Below, piece after piece: positions 38,961 to 47,881 of a stretch of 64,000 nt of DNA. The stretch comes from Xanthomonas hortorum pv. pelargonii. GTDB taxonomy: Bacteria > Pseudomonadota > Gammaproteobacteria > Xanthomonadales > Xanthomonadaceae. The translations under genes and the position numbers were made by a program. Each line of letters begins with the position of its first letter. Positions within the stretch are counted from its first letter, which is position 1. The notes beneath the pieces were generated by a model. It was not told the DNA's origin and searched no databases. It saw only the letters and a program-made list of their open reading frames with translations. Where the stretch lies: positions 1,116,001-1,180,000 of the forward strand of contig NZ_CP098604.1 of the NCBI RefSeq assembly GCF_024499015.1. Reading direction: 5' to 3'.

Positions 38961-39356
38961 TCAGTCGTGCGCGTGCTGCGCCGGGGCCTGCGCGCCGCCT
39001 TCGAGCTGGTCGAGGAAGTCCACCGCGCGACGCAGATGCGGGATGACGATGGAGCCGCCGACCACCAGGCCGACCGAGAAGGTTTCGAAGAACTCTTCGC
39101 GGGTCACGCCGGCCTCCTTGCATTGGGCGACGTGGTAGCTGATGCAGTCGTCGCAGCGCAGCACCATCGAGGCGACCAGGCCGAGCAGCTCCTTAGTTTT
39201 GACGTCCAGCGCGCCGGCCTGATAGGTCTGGGTGTCCAACGCGAAGAAGCGGCGCACCACCTGGTTGGGCTCGGCCAGGATGCGTTGATTCATGCGTTGG
39301 CGGAATTCGGTGAACTCGCGCAGACGGTCGTCGCTGCCGCCCTCGTGCTCACTCAT
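38961..39356 (-). CDS. AhpD/carboxymuconolactone-decarboxylase-like protein
   Basis: A 131-residue helical protein with the redox motif in LRCDDCISYHVAQCKEAG, the CxxC plus His of the AhpD-like fold that supports peroxide reduction. The start overlaps the glutaredoxin stop (ATGA), so the two redox genes are coupled. Confidence 0.88.
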   Translation of the reverse strand: MSEHEGGSDDRLREFTEFRQRMNQRILAEPNQVVRRFFALDTQTYQAGALDVKTKELLGLVASMVLRCDDCISYHVAQCKEAGVTREEFFETFSVGLVVGGSIVIPHLRRAVDFLDQLEGGAQAPAQHAHD

Positions 39357-39661
39357 GCCTGGCCACCCGTGGCGCCGGCCAGTAACGGTTCGAGCTTGCC
39401 GGCGCGGTGCATGGCCATCATGTCGTCGTAGCCGCCCACGTGGACGTCGCCGACGAAGATCTGCGGCACGCTGGTGCGCTTGGCCAGCGCGACCATCTTG
39501 TGACGCTCGGCCGGGTCCAGGTCGATGCGCACCTCGGTCCAGGTCCTGCCCTTGCTCTTTAGGAAGTTCTTGGCCGCCACGCAGTACGGGCAGATCGCGG
39601 AGGAATACAGGGTGATTTGCGGGCCGGTGGCCGCATCCTGCACGTTAGGGTCTTGGCTCAC
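39353..39661 (-). CDS. grxC: Glutaredoxin, class 1 (GrxC-like)
   Basis: A thioredoxin-fold protein of about 102 residues with the active site SAICPYCVAAKNF and the glutathione-binding TSVPQIFVGDVHVGGYDD. I prefer the GTG at 39661, which has a good GGAG 6 bases upstream, over the longer frame to 39694 (113 residues). Confidence 0.88.
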   Translation of the reverse strand: MSQDPNVQDAATGPQITLYSSAICPYCVAAKNFLKSKGRTWTEVRIDLDPAERHKMVALAKRTSVPQIFVGDVHVGGYDDMMAMHRAGKLEPLLAGATGGQA

Positions 39662-39809
39662 GGGAAACTCCGTGGTTGGTCTGAGGTCTGACAATGGTAC
39701 CGGGCGACTGGAATTTCCATGTCGTCACCGCAACACTGTGGATTAACTGTCGATTCACGCCCCTGCGCCTTGCTGCCCGCATGCTCCGCGCATCACCTGG
39801 GAGTTCTAC

Positions 39810-41456
39810 TTGCGCCTGCTACCGCTCGCCACTGCCCTCACGCTGGCCGTTGCCATGGGTGTGGCACCTGCGCAGGAAAGCCGCCTGCCCGATATCGGTT
39901 CGTCTGCCGGCGAGTTGCTGACCCCGGCGCGCCAGGCCGAGTACGGCAAGATGATGCTGGCCGAGTTGCGCAACTACGACTATGTGCTGGACGACCCGCT
40001 GGTCACCGATTGGCTGCAGACCATGGGCACCCGGCTGGGCGCCAACAGCGACCAGCCGCAGCAGCCGTTTACGTTTTTCATGCTGCGCGACCGCCAGATC
40101 AACGCCTTCGCCACCTTGGGCGGCTACATTGCGGTCAACGCCGGGCTGGTGCTGACGGCCGAGCGCGAGGACGAAGTGGCCGCAGTGCTCTCGCACGAAA
40201 TCGCCCACGTCACCCAGCAGCACGTGTTGCGCGGGGTTGAGCGGGCGCAGCGCGATCAGATCCCGATCCTTCTCGGCATGCTGGCGGCGGTGGTCGCCGC
40301 GCAACAGGCCGGCGGCAATTCCAAGGGCGATGCCACCATGGCCGGCATCACCAGCGCCATGGGGCTGATGCAGCAGCGCCAGATCGACTACACCCGCTCC
40401 AATGAATCCGAAGCCGACCGGCTGGGCATTCGCACGCTGGTGCGCAGCGGCTACGACGTGGATGCGATGGCCGGCTTCTTCGAGCGCATGTCGGTGGCGA
40501 TGCGCGCCAACGAGGGCGGCTACAGCGCGCCGGACTTCCTGCAGACCCACCCGGTCACCGTCACCCGCATCAGCGAGGCCAAGGCGCGCGCCGAACAGAT
40601 GAAGAAGAACACCGTGGTGCTGACCACCTCGGTGCCGGGCGGCACGCGCCAGGAGCGCGTGAATCCCTCCGACCCGTCGCTGTCGGAGCCGCTGAGCCGC
40701 AACGGCAATACGATTCTTCCGTATGCGTTGCGGTTGCCGGTGGATGCGCTCAGCCGCAGCGGCGAACAGCAAAGCTTCGATTGGGCCAAGGAGCGCCTGC
40801 GCGTGCTCAGCGCAACCACCCCGGATGCGGCCATTCGCGAATACGAGACCCTGCGCCGCAGCGCCAAGGGCGGCCTGACCGATGCGCAGCGCTACGGGCT
40901 GGCCCTGGCGCGCTTGCGCAACAGCGGCGGGCGGCCAAGCGAGCCGGTGGCCGAACTGGCCAGCCTGCTGGAGGCGCATCCGGATAATTTATGGCTGACG
41001 CTGGGCCTGAGCGAGGCGCAGGCGCGCGTGGGCCAGCGCGAGGTGGCCAATGCGCGTTTCGATGCGCTGCTCAAGCAATTGCCAACCAACCGTGCGGTGG
41101 CGCTGACCTATGCCGGCGCGCTCAACGAGCAGGCGACCGAGACATCCGGCCAGCGTGCGCGCCAGGTGCTGGAACCGCTGCTGTATCGCAACGGCGATGA
41201 TGCGTTGTTGCAGCAGACCTACGCCCGCGCCTGCGAATTGGCCGGCGACCAGCTGCGCGCCAGCGAGGCCTATGCCGAATCCGCGTACTTGAACGGCCGC
41301 GCCGAACAGGCGCTGATCCAGCTGGAGGCGCTGAAGAAGAAAGATCTCGATTATGTGACACGTGCGCGCGTGGACGCCCGCATTGCCGCCATTACGCCCA
41401 CGGTGCTGGAACTGCGCCGCCAGGGCATCCGCGACCCGGATCTGTCCACGCGTTAG
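39810..41456 (+). CDS. BepA-like M48 metalloprotease with TPR tail
   Basis: A 548-residue periplasmic protease/chaperone for outer-membrane assembly. It has a signal peptide (LLPLATALTLAVAMGVAPA), the zinc motif HEIAHVTQQH at residues 129-138, and a third ligand in NESEADRLG. The C-terminal half (about 330-530) is helical TPR-like repeats. The start is a TTG with GGGAG 7 bases before it; no in-frame ATG is suitably placed. Confidence 0.9.
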   Translation: MRLLPLATALTLAVAMGVAPAQESRLPDIGSSAGELLTPARQAEYGKMMLAELRNYDYVLDDPLVTDWLQTMGTRLGANSDQPQQPFTFFMLRDRQINAFATLGGYIAVNAGLVLTAEREDEVAAVLSHEIAHVTQQHVLRGVERAQRDQIPILLGMLAAVVAAQQAGGNSKGDATMAGITSAMGLMQQRQIDYTRSNESEADRLGIRTLVRSGYDVDAMAGFFERMSVAMRANEGGYSAPDFLQTHPVTVTRISEAKARAEQMKKNTVVLTTSVPGGTRQERVNPSDPSLSEPLSRNGNTILPYALRLPVDALSRSGEQQSFDWAKERLRVLSATTPDAAIREYETLRRSAKGGLTDAQRYGLALARLRNSGGRPSEPVAELASLLEAHPDNLWLTLGLSEAQARVGQREVANARFDALLKQLPTNRAVALTYAGALNEQATETSGQRARQVLEPLLYRNGDDALLQQTYARACELAGDQLRASEAYAESAYLNGRAEQALIQLEALKKKDLDYVTRARVDARIAAITPTVLELRRQGIRDPDLSTR

Positions 41457-41585
41457 CGCATGTCATGCAGTGCGGTGGCTTCACTGTCCGGGATGACAAA
41501 TCGCGTGTTCGATGCCGCAACGCCTGCCTGTCGCCTCGCAGCACAGCCCGCTTATTAGTGGTGCGAACGACGTAATGCGCCTGCC

Positions 41586-41603
41586 ATGTCACATTAGAGT
41601 CAC
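41586..41603 (+). promoter_or_regulatory. Pho box before phoB
   Basis: ATGTCAC-ATTA-GAGTCAC: two 7-base half sites 4 bases apart, the PhoB-binding pattern (CTGTCAT-N4-CTGTCAT type). It is 49 bases before the phoB start, with a possible -10 TAGTCT downstream, which suggests autoregulation under phosphate starvation. Confidence 0.65.
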
Positions 41604-41651
41604 AAAACCGTAGTCTACTGGCGACCATCGAAGCCAGACGGTAAGCCCCGC

Positions 41652-42341
41652 GTGCAGAAACGCATCCTGATCGTCGACGACGAACCCGCAATCCGCGACA
41701 TGGTGGCGTTCGCGCTGCGCAAGGGCGAGTTCGAACCCATCCATGCTGGCGACGCCCGCGAGGCGCAGACCGCCATCGCCGACCGTGTGCCGGACCTCAT
41801 CCTGCTGGACTGGATGTTGCCAGGCACCAGCGGGCTGGACCTGGCGCGGCGCTGGCGCAAGGAATCGCTGACCCGCGAGATTCCGATCATCATGCTGACC
41901 GCGCGCGGCGAAGAAAACGACCGCGTCGGTGGCCTGGAGGCCGGGGTCGACGATTACGTGGTCAAGCCGTTCTCGGCGCGCGAATTGCTGGCGCGCATCC
42001 GTGCGGTAATGCGCCGCACCCGCGAAGACGACGAAGACGGCAGCGTGGCCGTGGGCCGGTTGCGCATCGATGGCGCCGCGCATCGGGTGTTCGCCGGCGA
42101 CGCGCCGGTGCCGATCGGCCCGACCGAATACCGCTTGTTGCACTTTTTCATGACACATCCGGAGCGCGTGTACACGCGCACCCAGTTGCTGGATCATGTC
42201 TGGGGCGGCAGCGTGTACGTGGAAGAGCGCACCATCGACGTGCATATCCGCCGCCTGCGCAAGACGCTGGAACCGTTCGGCCTGGAAAACATGGTGCAGA
42301 CCGTGCGTGGCTCGGGCTACCGTTTCTCTTCGGCCGCCTGA
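41652..42341 (+). CDS. phoB: Phosphate regulon response regulator PhoB
   Basis: A 229-residue response regulator. The receiver domain has phospho-Asp53 in LILLDWMLPG and the Lys in DDYVVKPFS. The OmpR-type winged helix follows (IGPTEYRLLHFF, then EERTIDVHIRRLRKTL, VRGSGYRF). Starts with GTG. Paired with PhoR 79 bases downstream. Confidence 0.94.
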   Translation: MQKRILIVDDEPAIRDMVAFALRKGEFEPIHAGDAREAQTAIADRVPDLILLDWMLPGTSGLDLARRWRKESLTREIPIIMLTARGEENDRVGGLEAGVDDYVVKPFSARELLARIRAVMRRTREDDEDGSVAVGRLRIDGAAHRVFAGDAPVPIGPTEYRLLHFFMTHPERVYTRTQLLDHVWGGSVYVEERTIDVHIRRLRKTLEPFGLENMVQTVRGSGYRFSSAA

Positions 42342-42420
42342 TGCTTGCCGCACAGGCCGGCCCGGCCGCTGACACCGGTCGGGCTGCGTGCCTACCCGAC
42401 GCTCCGTGGTAACGCCTTCC

Positions 42421-43749
42421 ATGCCCCAACATATTCGTTCCGCCTGGTTCAAGACGCTCGGTACCCTGGCGCTGTTGCTGGGCGCTGCCGTGCTGACCGG
42501 TGTGCTGATCGAACATGTGTGGATGGCGCTGACGCTGACTGCGCTGGGCGTACTGGCCTGGCATTACTGGCGGCTGCGTCAGGTGCTGCGGCGGCTCACT
42601 GCACGCCAGCGTGCCGAGCCGGCGGCCGGCGTCGGTGCCTGGAACGAACTGGATCGGCTGCTCTATCGCAGCCAGGCCGAAATGCGCGGGCGCAAGCGTC
42701 GCCTGATCGACATGCTGCGCACCTACCGCGCCGCCGCACAGGCGTTGCCCGATGCGGTGGTGGTGGTGGATCGCAACAGCCAGCGCGTGCAGTGGTTCAA
42801 CAAGGCCGCCGGTGGCCTGCTTGGCCTGCATCATCCCGGCGATATGGGCGTGTCGGTGGTGGAACGGCTGCAGCCATTGCCGTTGGCGCATTGGCTGGCG
42901 GCCGGTCGCAATGCAGAACCCATGCTCGATGCCGCCTCGCCGGTCGATCCGGATCTGCGGCTGAATCTGCGCCTGATCCCCTATTCCGACGACTACTGGC
43001 TGCTGGTGGCGCGCGATGTCAGCAAGCTGCTGCGGCTGGAGCAGGTACGCCGCGACTTCGTGGCCAATGTCTCGCACGAGCTACGCACACCGCTGACGGT
43101 GGTGCACGGCTATCTGGACATGCTCGACCCGGAAGACTTCCCCGACTCGGGCCCGATGCTCGCGGAGATGCGCAAGCAATCGCAACGCATGGCGCAACTG
43201 GTCGAAGATCTGCTGACGCTGTCGCGGCTGGAATCGCAGGAAGAACTCGGCGAGGAACACGTGGCGATGGCGCCGATGCTGTCCACGCTACGCCGCGAAG
43301 CCGAGGCGCATAGCCAGGGCCGCCACACGGTGGAAGTGTTCGACGAGGCCGGCGTGGATCTGCTTGGCTCCAACAAGGAACTGCATAGCGCGTTCTCCAA
43401 CCTTGTCACCAACGCAGTGCGCTATACGCCTGGCGGTGGGAAGGTGACGATCCGCTTCGTGCGCGACGGCGATGGCGCGGCACTGGCGGTGCGCGACACC
43501 GGCTACGGCATTCCCGCCTCGCATCTGCCGCGCATCACCGAGCGGTTTTATCGCGTCTCCAGCAGCCGCTCGCGCGAGAGCGGCGGGACCGGGCTGGGGT
43601 TGTCGATCGTCAAGCACATCCTGGGGCTGCATCAGGCGCGGCTGGAGATCGAAAGCGAAGTCGGGCGCGGCAGCGAATTCTCGTGTCATTTTGTGGCTGC
43701 ACGCGTGGTGCAGCGCGATCAGTCCCTGCCACTGTCACGCTCGGCGTGA
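42421..43749 (+). CDS. phoR: Phosphate regulon sensor kinase PhoR
   Basis: A 442-residue membrane kinase. Two membrane segments lie at about residues 11-50, then a PAS-like domain (about 105-200), then His219 in FVANVSHELRTPLTVVHGY, and the ATPase domain with NLVTNAVRYTPGGG, RDTGYGIP and GGTGLGLSIVK. I used the ATG at 42421 (MPQHIRS). Phosphorylates PhoB when phosphate is scarce. Confidence 0.92.
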   Translation: MPQHIRSAWFKTLGTLALLLGAAVLTGVLIEHVWMALTLTALGVLAWHYWRLRQVLRRLTARQRAEPAAGVGAWNELDRLLYRSQAEMRGRKRRLIDMLRTYRAAAQALPDAVVVVDRNSQRVQWFNKAAGGLLGLHHPGDMGVSVVERLQPLPLAHWLAAGRNAEPMLDAASPVDPDLRLNLRLIPYSDDYWLLVARDVSKLLRLEQVRRDFVANVSHELRTPLTVVHGYLDMLDPEDFPDSGPMLAEMRKQSQRMAQLVEDLLTLSRLESQEELGEEHVAMAPMLSTLRREAEAHSQGRHTVEVFDEAGVDLLGSNKELHSAFSNLVTNAVRYTPGGGKVTIRFVRDGDGAALAVRDTGYGIPASHLPRITERFYRVSSSRSRESGGTGLGLSIVKHILGLHQARLEIESEVGRGSEFSCHFVAARVVQRDQSLPLSRSA

Positions 43750-43768
43750 TATGTAGTGGGTGCGCGCC

Positions 43769-43820
43769 GCAGCGCGGTGCGATGCACCTGCGCAGCGCGC
43801 GCCACGTCGCACCGCGCTGC
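43769..43820. other. Stem-loop between phoR and ppk
   Basis: GCAGCGCGGTGCGA (43769-43782) pairs exactly with TCGCACCGCGCTGC (43807-43820) around a 24-base GC-rich loop. No T tail, so its role (attenuation, mRNA stability or repeat element) is open. Confidence 0.65.
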
Positions 43821-43858
43821 ATATTGCGCGCGCTAACGACGCATTCCATTCCGTCTTG

Positions 43859-45973
43859 ATGATCGACTCCATGGGCCACGCCAAACACTCCCACGACACC
43901 GCTTCTTCCGAAGAGATCGCCGCCGATCCGTTGCGCGAGCCGTCGCTGTATATCAACCGCGAACTGTCGCAGCTGGATTTCAATTTCCGGGTGCTGGCGC
44001 AGGCGCTGGATGAGCAGGTCCCGTTGCTGGAACGGCTGCGCTTCCTGTGCATTTCCTGCACCAACCTGGACGAATTCTTCGAAATCCGCGCGGCCACCGT
44101 AAGGCACGCGCAGGAATTCGGATTGCCGCCGGCACCCGATGGGCTGAGCCCCACCGCCATCCTCAATGCCGTGCACGATCGCGCGGCGAAGCTGGTCGAG
44201 CAGCAGTACCACGCGTGGAACGAAGTGCTACGCCCGGCGATGGAAACTGCCGGGGTGGCGGTGCTGGGCCGCTCGACGTGGAACTCGCGTCAGAAGCGCT
44301 GGCTGCGCGCGTACTTCCGCAACGAGATCATGCCGGTGCTGTCGCCGCTCGGCCTGGACCCGGCGCATCCGTTCCCGAAGATTCTCAACAAGACCTTGAA
44401 CATCGTTGTGGTGCTGGATGGCCAGGATGCGTTTGGCCGCGCCGGCCATCTGGCCATCGTGCGGGCGCCGCGTTCGTTGCCGCGCATCATCCAGTTGCCG
44501 GCCAGCCTGTCGCCGGAGGGAACGCAGAGCTTTGTGTTTCTGTCTTCGGTGCTGTCCGAGTTTGTGGATGAGCTGTTCCCGGGCATGCAGGTCAAGGGCT
44601 CGTATCAGTTCCGCGTCACCCGCAACTCCGAGTTGGTGGTGGACGAGGAAGAAGTCGAAAACCTGGCCTTGGCATTGCGCGACGAACTGGTCACGCGCGG
44701 CTACCGGCCGGCGGTGCGGCTGGAGATCGCGCACGACTGCCCGTCGCCGATCATGCGCACGCTGCTGCAGAACTTCGGCTTGAACGAAAACGCGGTGTAT
44801 CGCATCGTCGGGCCGGTCAATCTGAGCCGTGTCACCCAGGTCTACGACCTGGTGCAGCGCCCGGAACTCAAGTACCCGTTGTTCAATCCGCGCACCTTGC
44901 GCGACAACGACGGCATCTTCGAGATCGTCAAGAAGGGCGATGTGTTGTTGCATCATCCCTTCGATGCGTTCACTGCGGTGCTGGACGTGATTCGCCAGGC
45001 CGCAGTCGACCCGAACGTGCTGGCGATCAAGCAGACGCTGTACCGCACCGGCAAGGATTCGTTGATTGTCGATGCGCTGATCCTGGCCGCGCGCAACGGC
45101 AAGGACGTCACTGTGGTGGTGGAACTGCGTGCGCGCTTCGACGAAGAAGCCAACCTGGGCCTGGCCGACAAGCTGCAGGAAGCCGGCGTGCAGGTGGTCT
45201 ACGGCGTGGTTGGTTTCAAGACGCACGCCAAGATGCTGCTGATCGTGCGACGCGAGGGGCGCAAGCTCAAACGCTACGTACATCTGGGCACCGGCAATTA
45301 CCACAGCGGCACCGCGCGTCTGTACACCGACATCAGCCTGATCACGGCGGATGTGGAAATCGGCAACGATGTGCACATGCTGTTTCAGCAATTGTCCGGT
45401 CTTGCTCCGCGGATGAAGCTGGAGCAGTTGCTGCAATCGCCGTTTACCCTGCATACCGGGGTGCTGAAGCGGATCGAACGCGAAACCCGGCTGGCCCGCA
45501 ATGGTCGCCCGGGCCGCATCATCGCCAAGATGAATGCCCTCAACGAGCCGCAGGTGGTGCGCGCGTTGTACGCGGCGTCGCAAGCCGGTGTGCAGATCGA
45601 TCTGATCGTACGCGGCGCCTGCACGCTGCGGCCGGGCGTGCCGGGCTTCTCCGACAACATCCGCGTGCGTTCGATCGTGGGGCGTTTTCTGGAACACAGC
45701 CGCGTGTACTGGTTCGGCAACGATGGTGCGGCGGAACTGTATTGCGCCAGCGCCGACTGGCTGGAACGCAATCTGCTGCGGCGCGTGGAGACCTGCTTCC
45801 CGATCCTGGACCCGGACCTGGCCAAGCGGGTCTATCGCGAAGCGTTGCAGAACTACCTGGACGACAACGTCAACGCCTGGGAGCTGGATGCCGAGGGCGT
45901 CTATCACAAGCGCACGCCGGGTCCCGGCGAGCCGGCGCATTCGGCGCAGATGACCTTGCTCGATCGGGTCTAA
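43859..45973 (+). CDS. ppk1: Polyphosphate kinase 1
   Basis: A 704-residue enzyme that builds polyphosphate from ATP. Family regions visible: INRELSQLDFNFRVL, SCTNLDEFFEIR, DVLLHHPFDAFTAV, VVELRARFDEEANLG, and the second catalytic-His area FKTHAKMLLIVRREG with HLGTGNYH. An ATG at 43871 is an alternative start. It follows phoBR and precedes ppx. Confidence 0.94.
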   Translation: MIDSMGHAKHSHDTASSEEIAADPLREPSLYINRELSQLDFNFRVLAQALDEQVPLLERLRFLCISCTNLDEFFEIRAATVRHAQEFGLPPAPDGLSPTAILNAVHDRAAKLVEQQYHAWNEVLRPAMETAGVAVLGRSTWNSRQKRWLRAYFRNEIMPVLSPLGLDPAHPFPKILNKTLNIVVVLDGQDAFGRAGHLAIVRAPRSLPRIIQLPASLSPEGTQSFVFLSSVLSEFVDELFPGMQVKGSYQFRVTRNSELVVDEEEVENLALALRDELVTRGYRPAVRLEIAHDCPSPIMRTLLQNFGLNENAVYRIVGPVNLSRVTQVYDLVQRPELKYPLFNPRTLRDNDGIFEIVKKGDVLLHHPFDAFTAVLDVIRQAAVDPNVLAIKQTLYRTGKDSLIVDALILAARNGKDVTVVVELRARFDEEANLGLADKLQEAGVQVVYGVVGFKTHAKMLLIVRREGRKLKRYVHLGTGNYHSGTARLYTDISLITADVEIGNDVHMLFQQLSGLAPRMKLEQLLQSPFTLHTGVLKRIERETRLARNGRPGRIIAKMNALNEPQVVRALYAASQAGVQIDLIVRGACTLRPGVPGFSDNIRVRSIVGRFLEHSRVYWFGNDGAAELYCASADWLERNLLRRVETCFPILDPDLAKRVYREALQNYLDDNVNAWELDAEGVYHKRTPGPGEPAHSAQMTLLDRV

Positions 45974-46138
45974 CAAGCGGCTGACAACACGTAGCGCGCA
46001 GTCGTGCGTTGGTGCCGGCGGCGCAGCGCAGCCGCCTCGTGGCTGGTACGCGGCGCCACACACGCCTTGCCGCGGTGTGCGCAGTGGTTTTGCCGGTGCC
46101 TCTCACGGGGCCAACCATCCATCGGCTACCATGCGGCC

Positions 46139-47665
46139 ATGCCAACACCCTCCCCCACGATACCGCCACTGCGCGACGGCGATTACCTTGCCGCCATCGA
46201 CTTAGGCTCCAACAGTTTCCACATGGTCATTGCGCGCTACCTGATGGGTCAGCTGCGCGTCGTTGATCGCCTGCGCGAGACCGTGCGTATGGCCGATGGC
46301 CTGGATGGCAAAGGTGGCATTTCCAACGAAGCGCGCCAACGTGCACTGGAATGTCTGGCGCGCTTCGGCCAGCGCATTCGTGAAGTGCCGTCGTTGCGCG
46401 TGCGTGCGCTGGCCACCAACACGGTGCGTCAGCTGCGTTCGCCACAAGCGTTCCTGATGCCGGCCGAAACCGCGCTCGGGCATGCGATCGAAGTGGTCAG
46501 CGGCCGCGAGGAAGCGCGCCTGATCTATCTGGGCGTTGCGCATGCGCAGCCGCCCAAGCCCGATCAGCGCCGGCTGGTGATCGACATCGGCGGCGGCTCG
46601 ACCGAGTTCATCATCGGCCGCGGTTTTCAGACACTGGAACGCGAAAGTCTGCAGGCCGGCTGTATCGCCAGCACACGACGTTTTTTCCCCGGCGGCAAGT
46701 TGTCGAAAAAGAAATGGAAGGACGCGCTGACCGAGATCGGCGCCGAGTTCCAGCAGTTCGCCAATCAGTACAAGGCGCTGGGCTGGCATGAGGCGATCGG
46801 CTCGTCCGGCACCCACAAGGCCATCGGCGAAATCTGCGCGGCGATGAAGCTGACCAAGGGCGCAATCACCGCCGAGGCGCTGCCGGCACTGCGCGATGAA
46901 CTGCTCAAGGCCAAGCGCATCGAAGACATCCAGTTGCCCGGATTGGCTGCCGAGCGGCGTCCGATCATCGCCGGCGGCATTCTGGTGCTCGAGGCCGCAT
47001 TCCAGGCCCTGGGGCTGGAGAAGCTGATGGTCAGCAAGGCGGCGATGCGCGAAGGCATTCTGTACGACATGCTCGGCCGCGGCGGCGAGAACGACCCACG
47101 CGACAGCTCGGTGGCCTCACTGGTGCAGCGCTACGGGATCGACGAAGTGCAGGCCCAGCGCGTGGAAGCCACCGCCTGCCGCCTGTTCGATCAGGTCTGC
47201 GAATCCTGGCAACTGGATGGAGACGATGCGCAGGTGTTGCGCCGCGCCGCGCGGTTGCACGAGCTGGGCTTGATCATTGCGCACAGCCAATATCATGTGC
47301 ACGGCAGCTACATCCTGGAGCATTCGGATATCGCCGGTTTCTCGCGGCAGGAACAGCAGGTGCTGGCATCGCTGGTGCGCACGCACCGGCGCAACGTGCC
47401 CAAGACCGCGTTCGAGGCGCTGCCGGACCGTTTGTTGCTGCCAACCCGACGCAAGGCCGCATTGTTGCGGCTGGCAGTGCTACTGCATCGCGCGCACGAG
47501 TCCGACCCGATTCCGACCCTGGAACTCACTGCCGATGACACCCGGCTGTCATTGATCCTGTCGCAAAGCTGGATCGACTCGCGCCCGTTGCTGCGCGCCG
47601 ACCTGATCGGCGAAGTCGAAAGCATGGCCGGGCTGGGAATCGCGTTCAAACCATTTGTGACCTGA
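46139..47665 (+). CDS. ppx: Exopolyphosphatase
   Basis: A 508-residue Ppx/GppA enzyme that degrades polyphosphate. Actin-like ATPase motifs: AAIDLGSNSFHMVIARY, then VIDIGGGSTEFIIG, and a C-terminal HD-type helical domain (HSQYHVHGSYILEHSD). It lies 165 bases after ppk, so synthesis and breakdown of polyphosphate sit together. Confidence 0.94.
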   Translation: MPTPSPTIPPLRDGDYLAAIDLGSNSFHMVIARYLMGQLRVVDRLRETVRMADGLDGKGGISNEARQRALECLARFGQRIREVPSLRVRALATNTVRQLRSPQAFLMPAETALGHAIEVVSGREEARLIYLGVAHAQPPKPDQRRLVIDIGGGSTEFIIGRGFQTLERESLQAGCIASTRRFFPGGKLSKKKWKDALTEIGAEFQQFANQYKALGWHEAIGSSGTHKAIGEICAAMKLTKGAITAEALPALRDELLKAKRIEDIQLPGLAAERRPIIAGGILVLEAAFQALGLEKLMVSKAAMREGILYDMLGRGGENDPRDSSVASLVQRYGIDEVQAQRVEATACRLFDQVCESWQLDGDDAQVLRRAARLHELGLIIAHSQYHVHGSYILEHSDIAGFSRQEQQVLASLVRTHRRNVPKTAFEALPDRLLLPTRRKAALLRLAVLLHRAHESDPIPTLELTADDTRLSLILSQSWIDSRPLLRADLIGEVESMAGLGIAFKPFVT

Positions 47666-47681
47666 GGCCTGCGGCCTCAGG

Positions 47682-47708
47682 CGGGAATCGGGAATGGGGA
47701 TTCGGGAA
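47682..47708. repeat. GGGAAT-type dispersed repeat, left arm
   Basis: GGGAATCGGGAATGGGGATT, a repeat commonly seen between Xanthomonas genes. Its near reverse complement is at 47783-47805. Confidence 0.6.
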
Positions 47709-47782
47709 TAGTCCACCACGGGGCTCTGAGAAGTTTCTGACTGGTGGCGATTGCGCTGAACGAATGCAGCACGCTGCTTTTG

Positions 47783-47805
47783 CGATTCCCGATTCCCGAT
47801 TCCGC
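47783..47805. repeat. GGGAAT-type dispersed repeat, right arm
   Basis: CGATTCCCGATTCCCGATTC, inverted relative to the copy at 47682. The pair flanks about 75 bases upstream of the glycosyltransferase gene and could fold into a long hairpin. Confidence 0.6.
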
Positions 47806-47881
47806 TGTCACCGCCACGACTTGTGCGCGCAACATCCATGCCATCGCTCTCCCGGAAGCTAGCCAAAACCGGAGAACGGGC

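Noticed and set aside
44228..46063. 611-residue open frame opposite ppk1
   Set aside because: Antisense shadow of polyphosphate kinase, with His/Arg/Gln-rich composition typical of such shadows.
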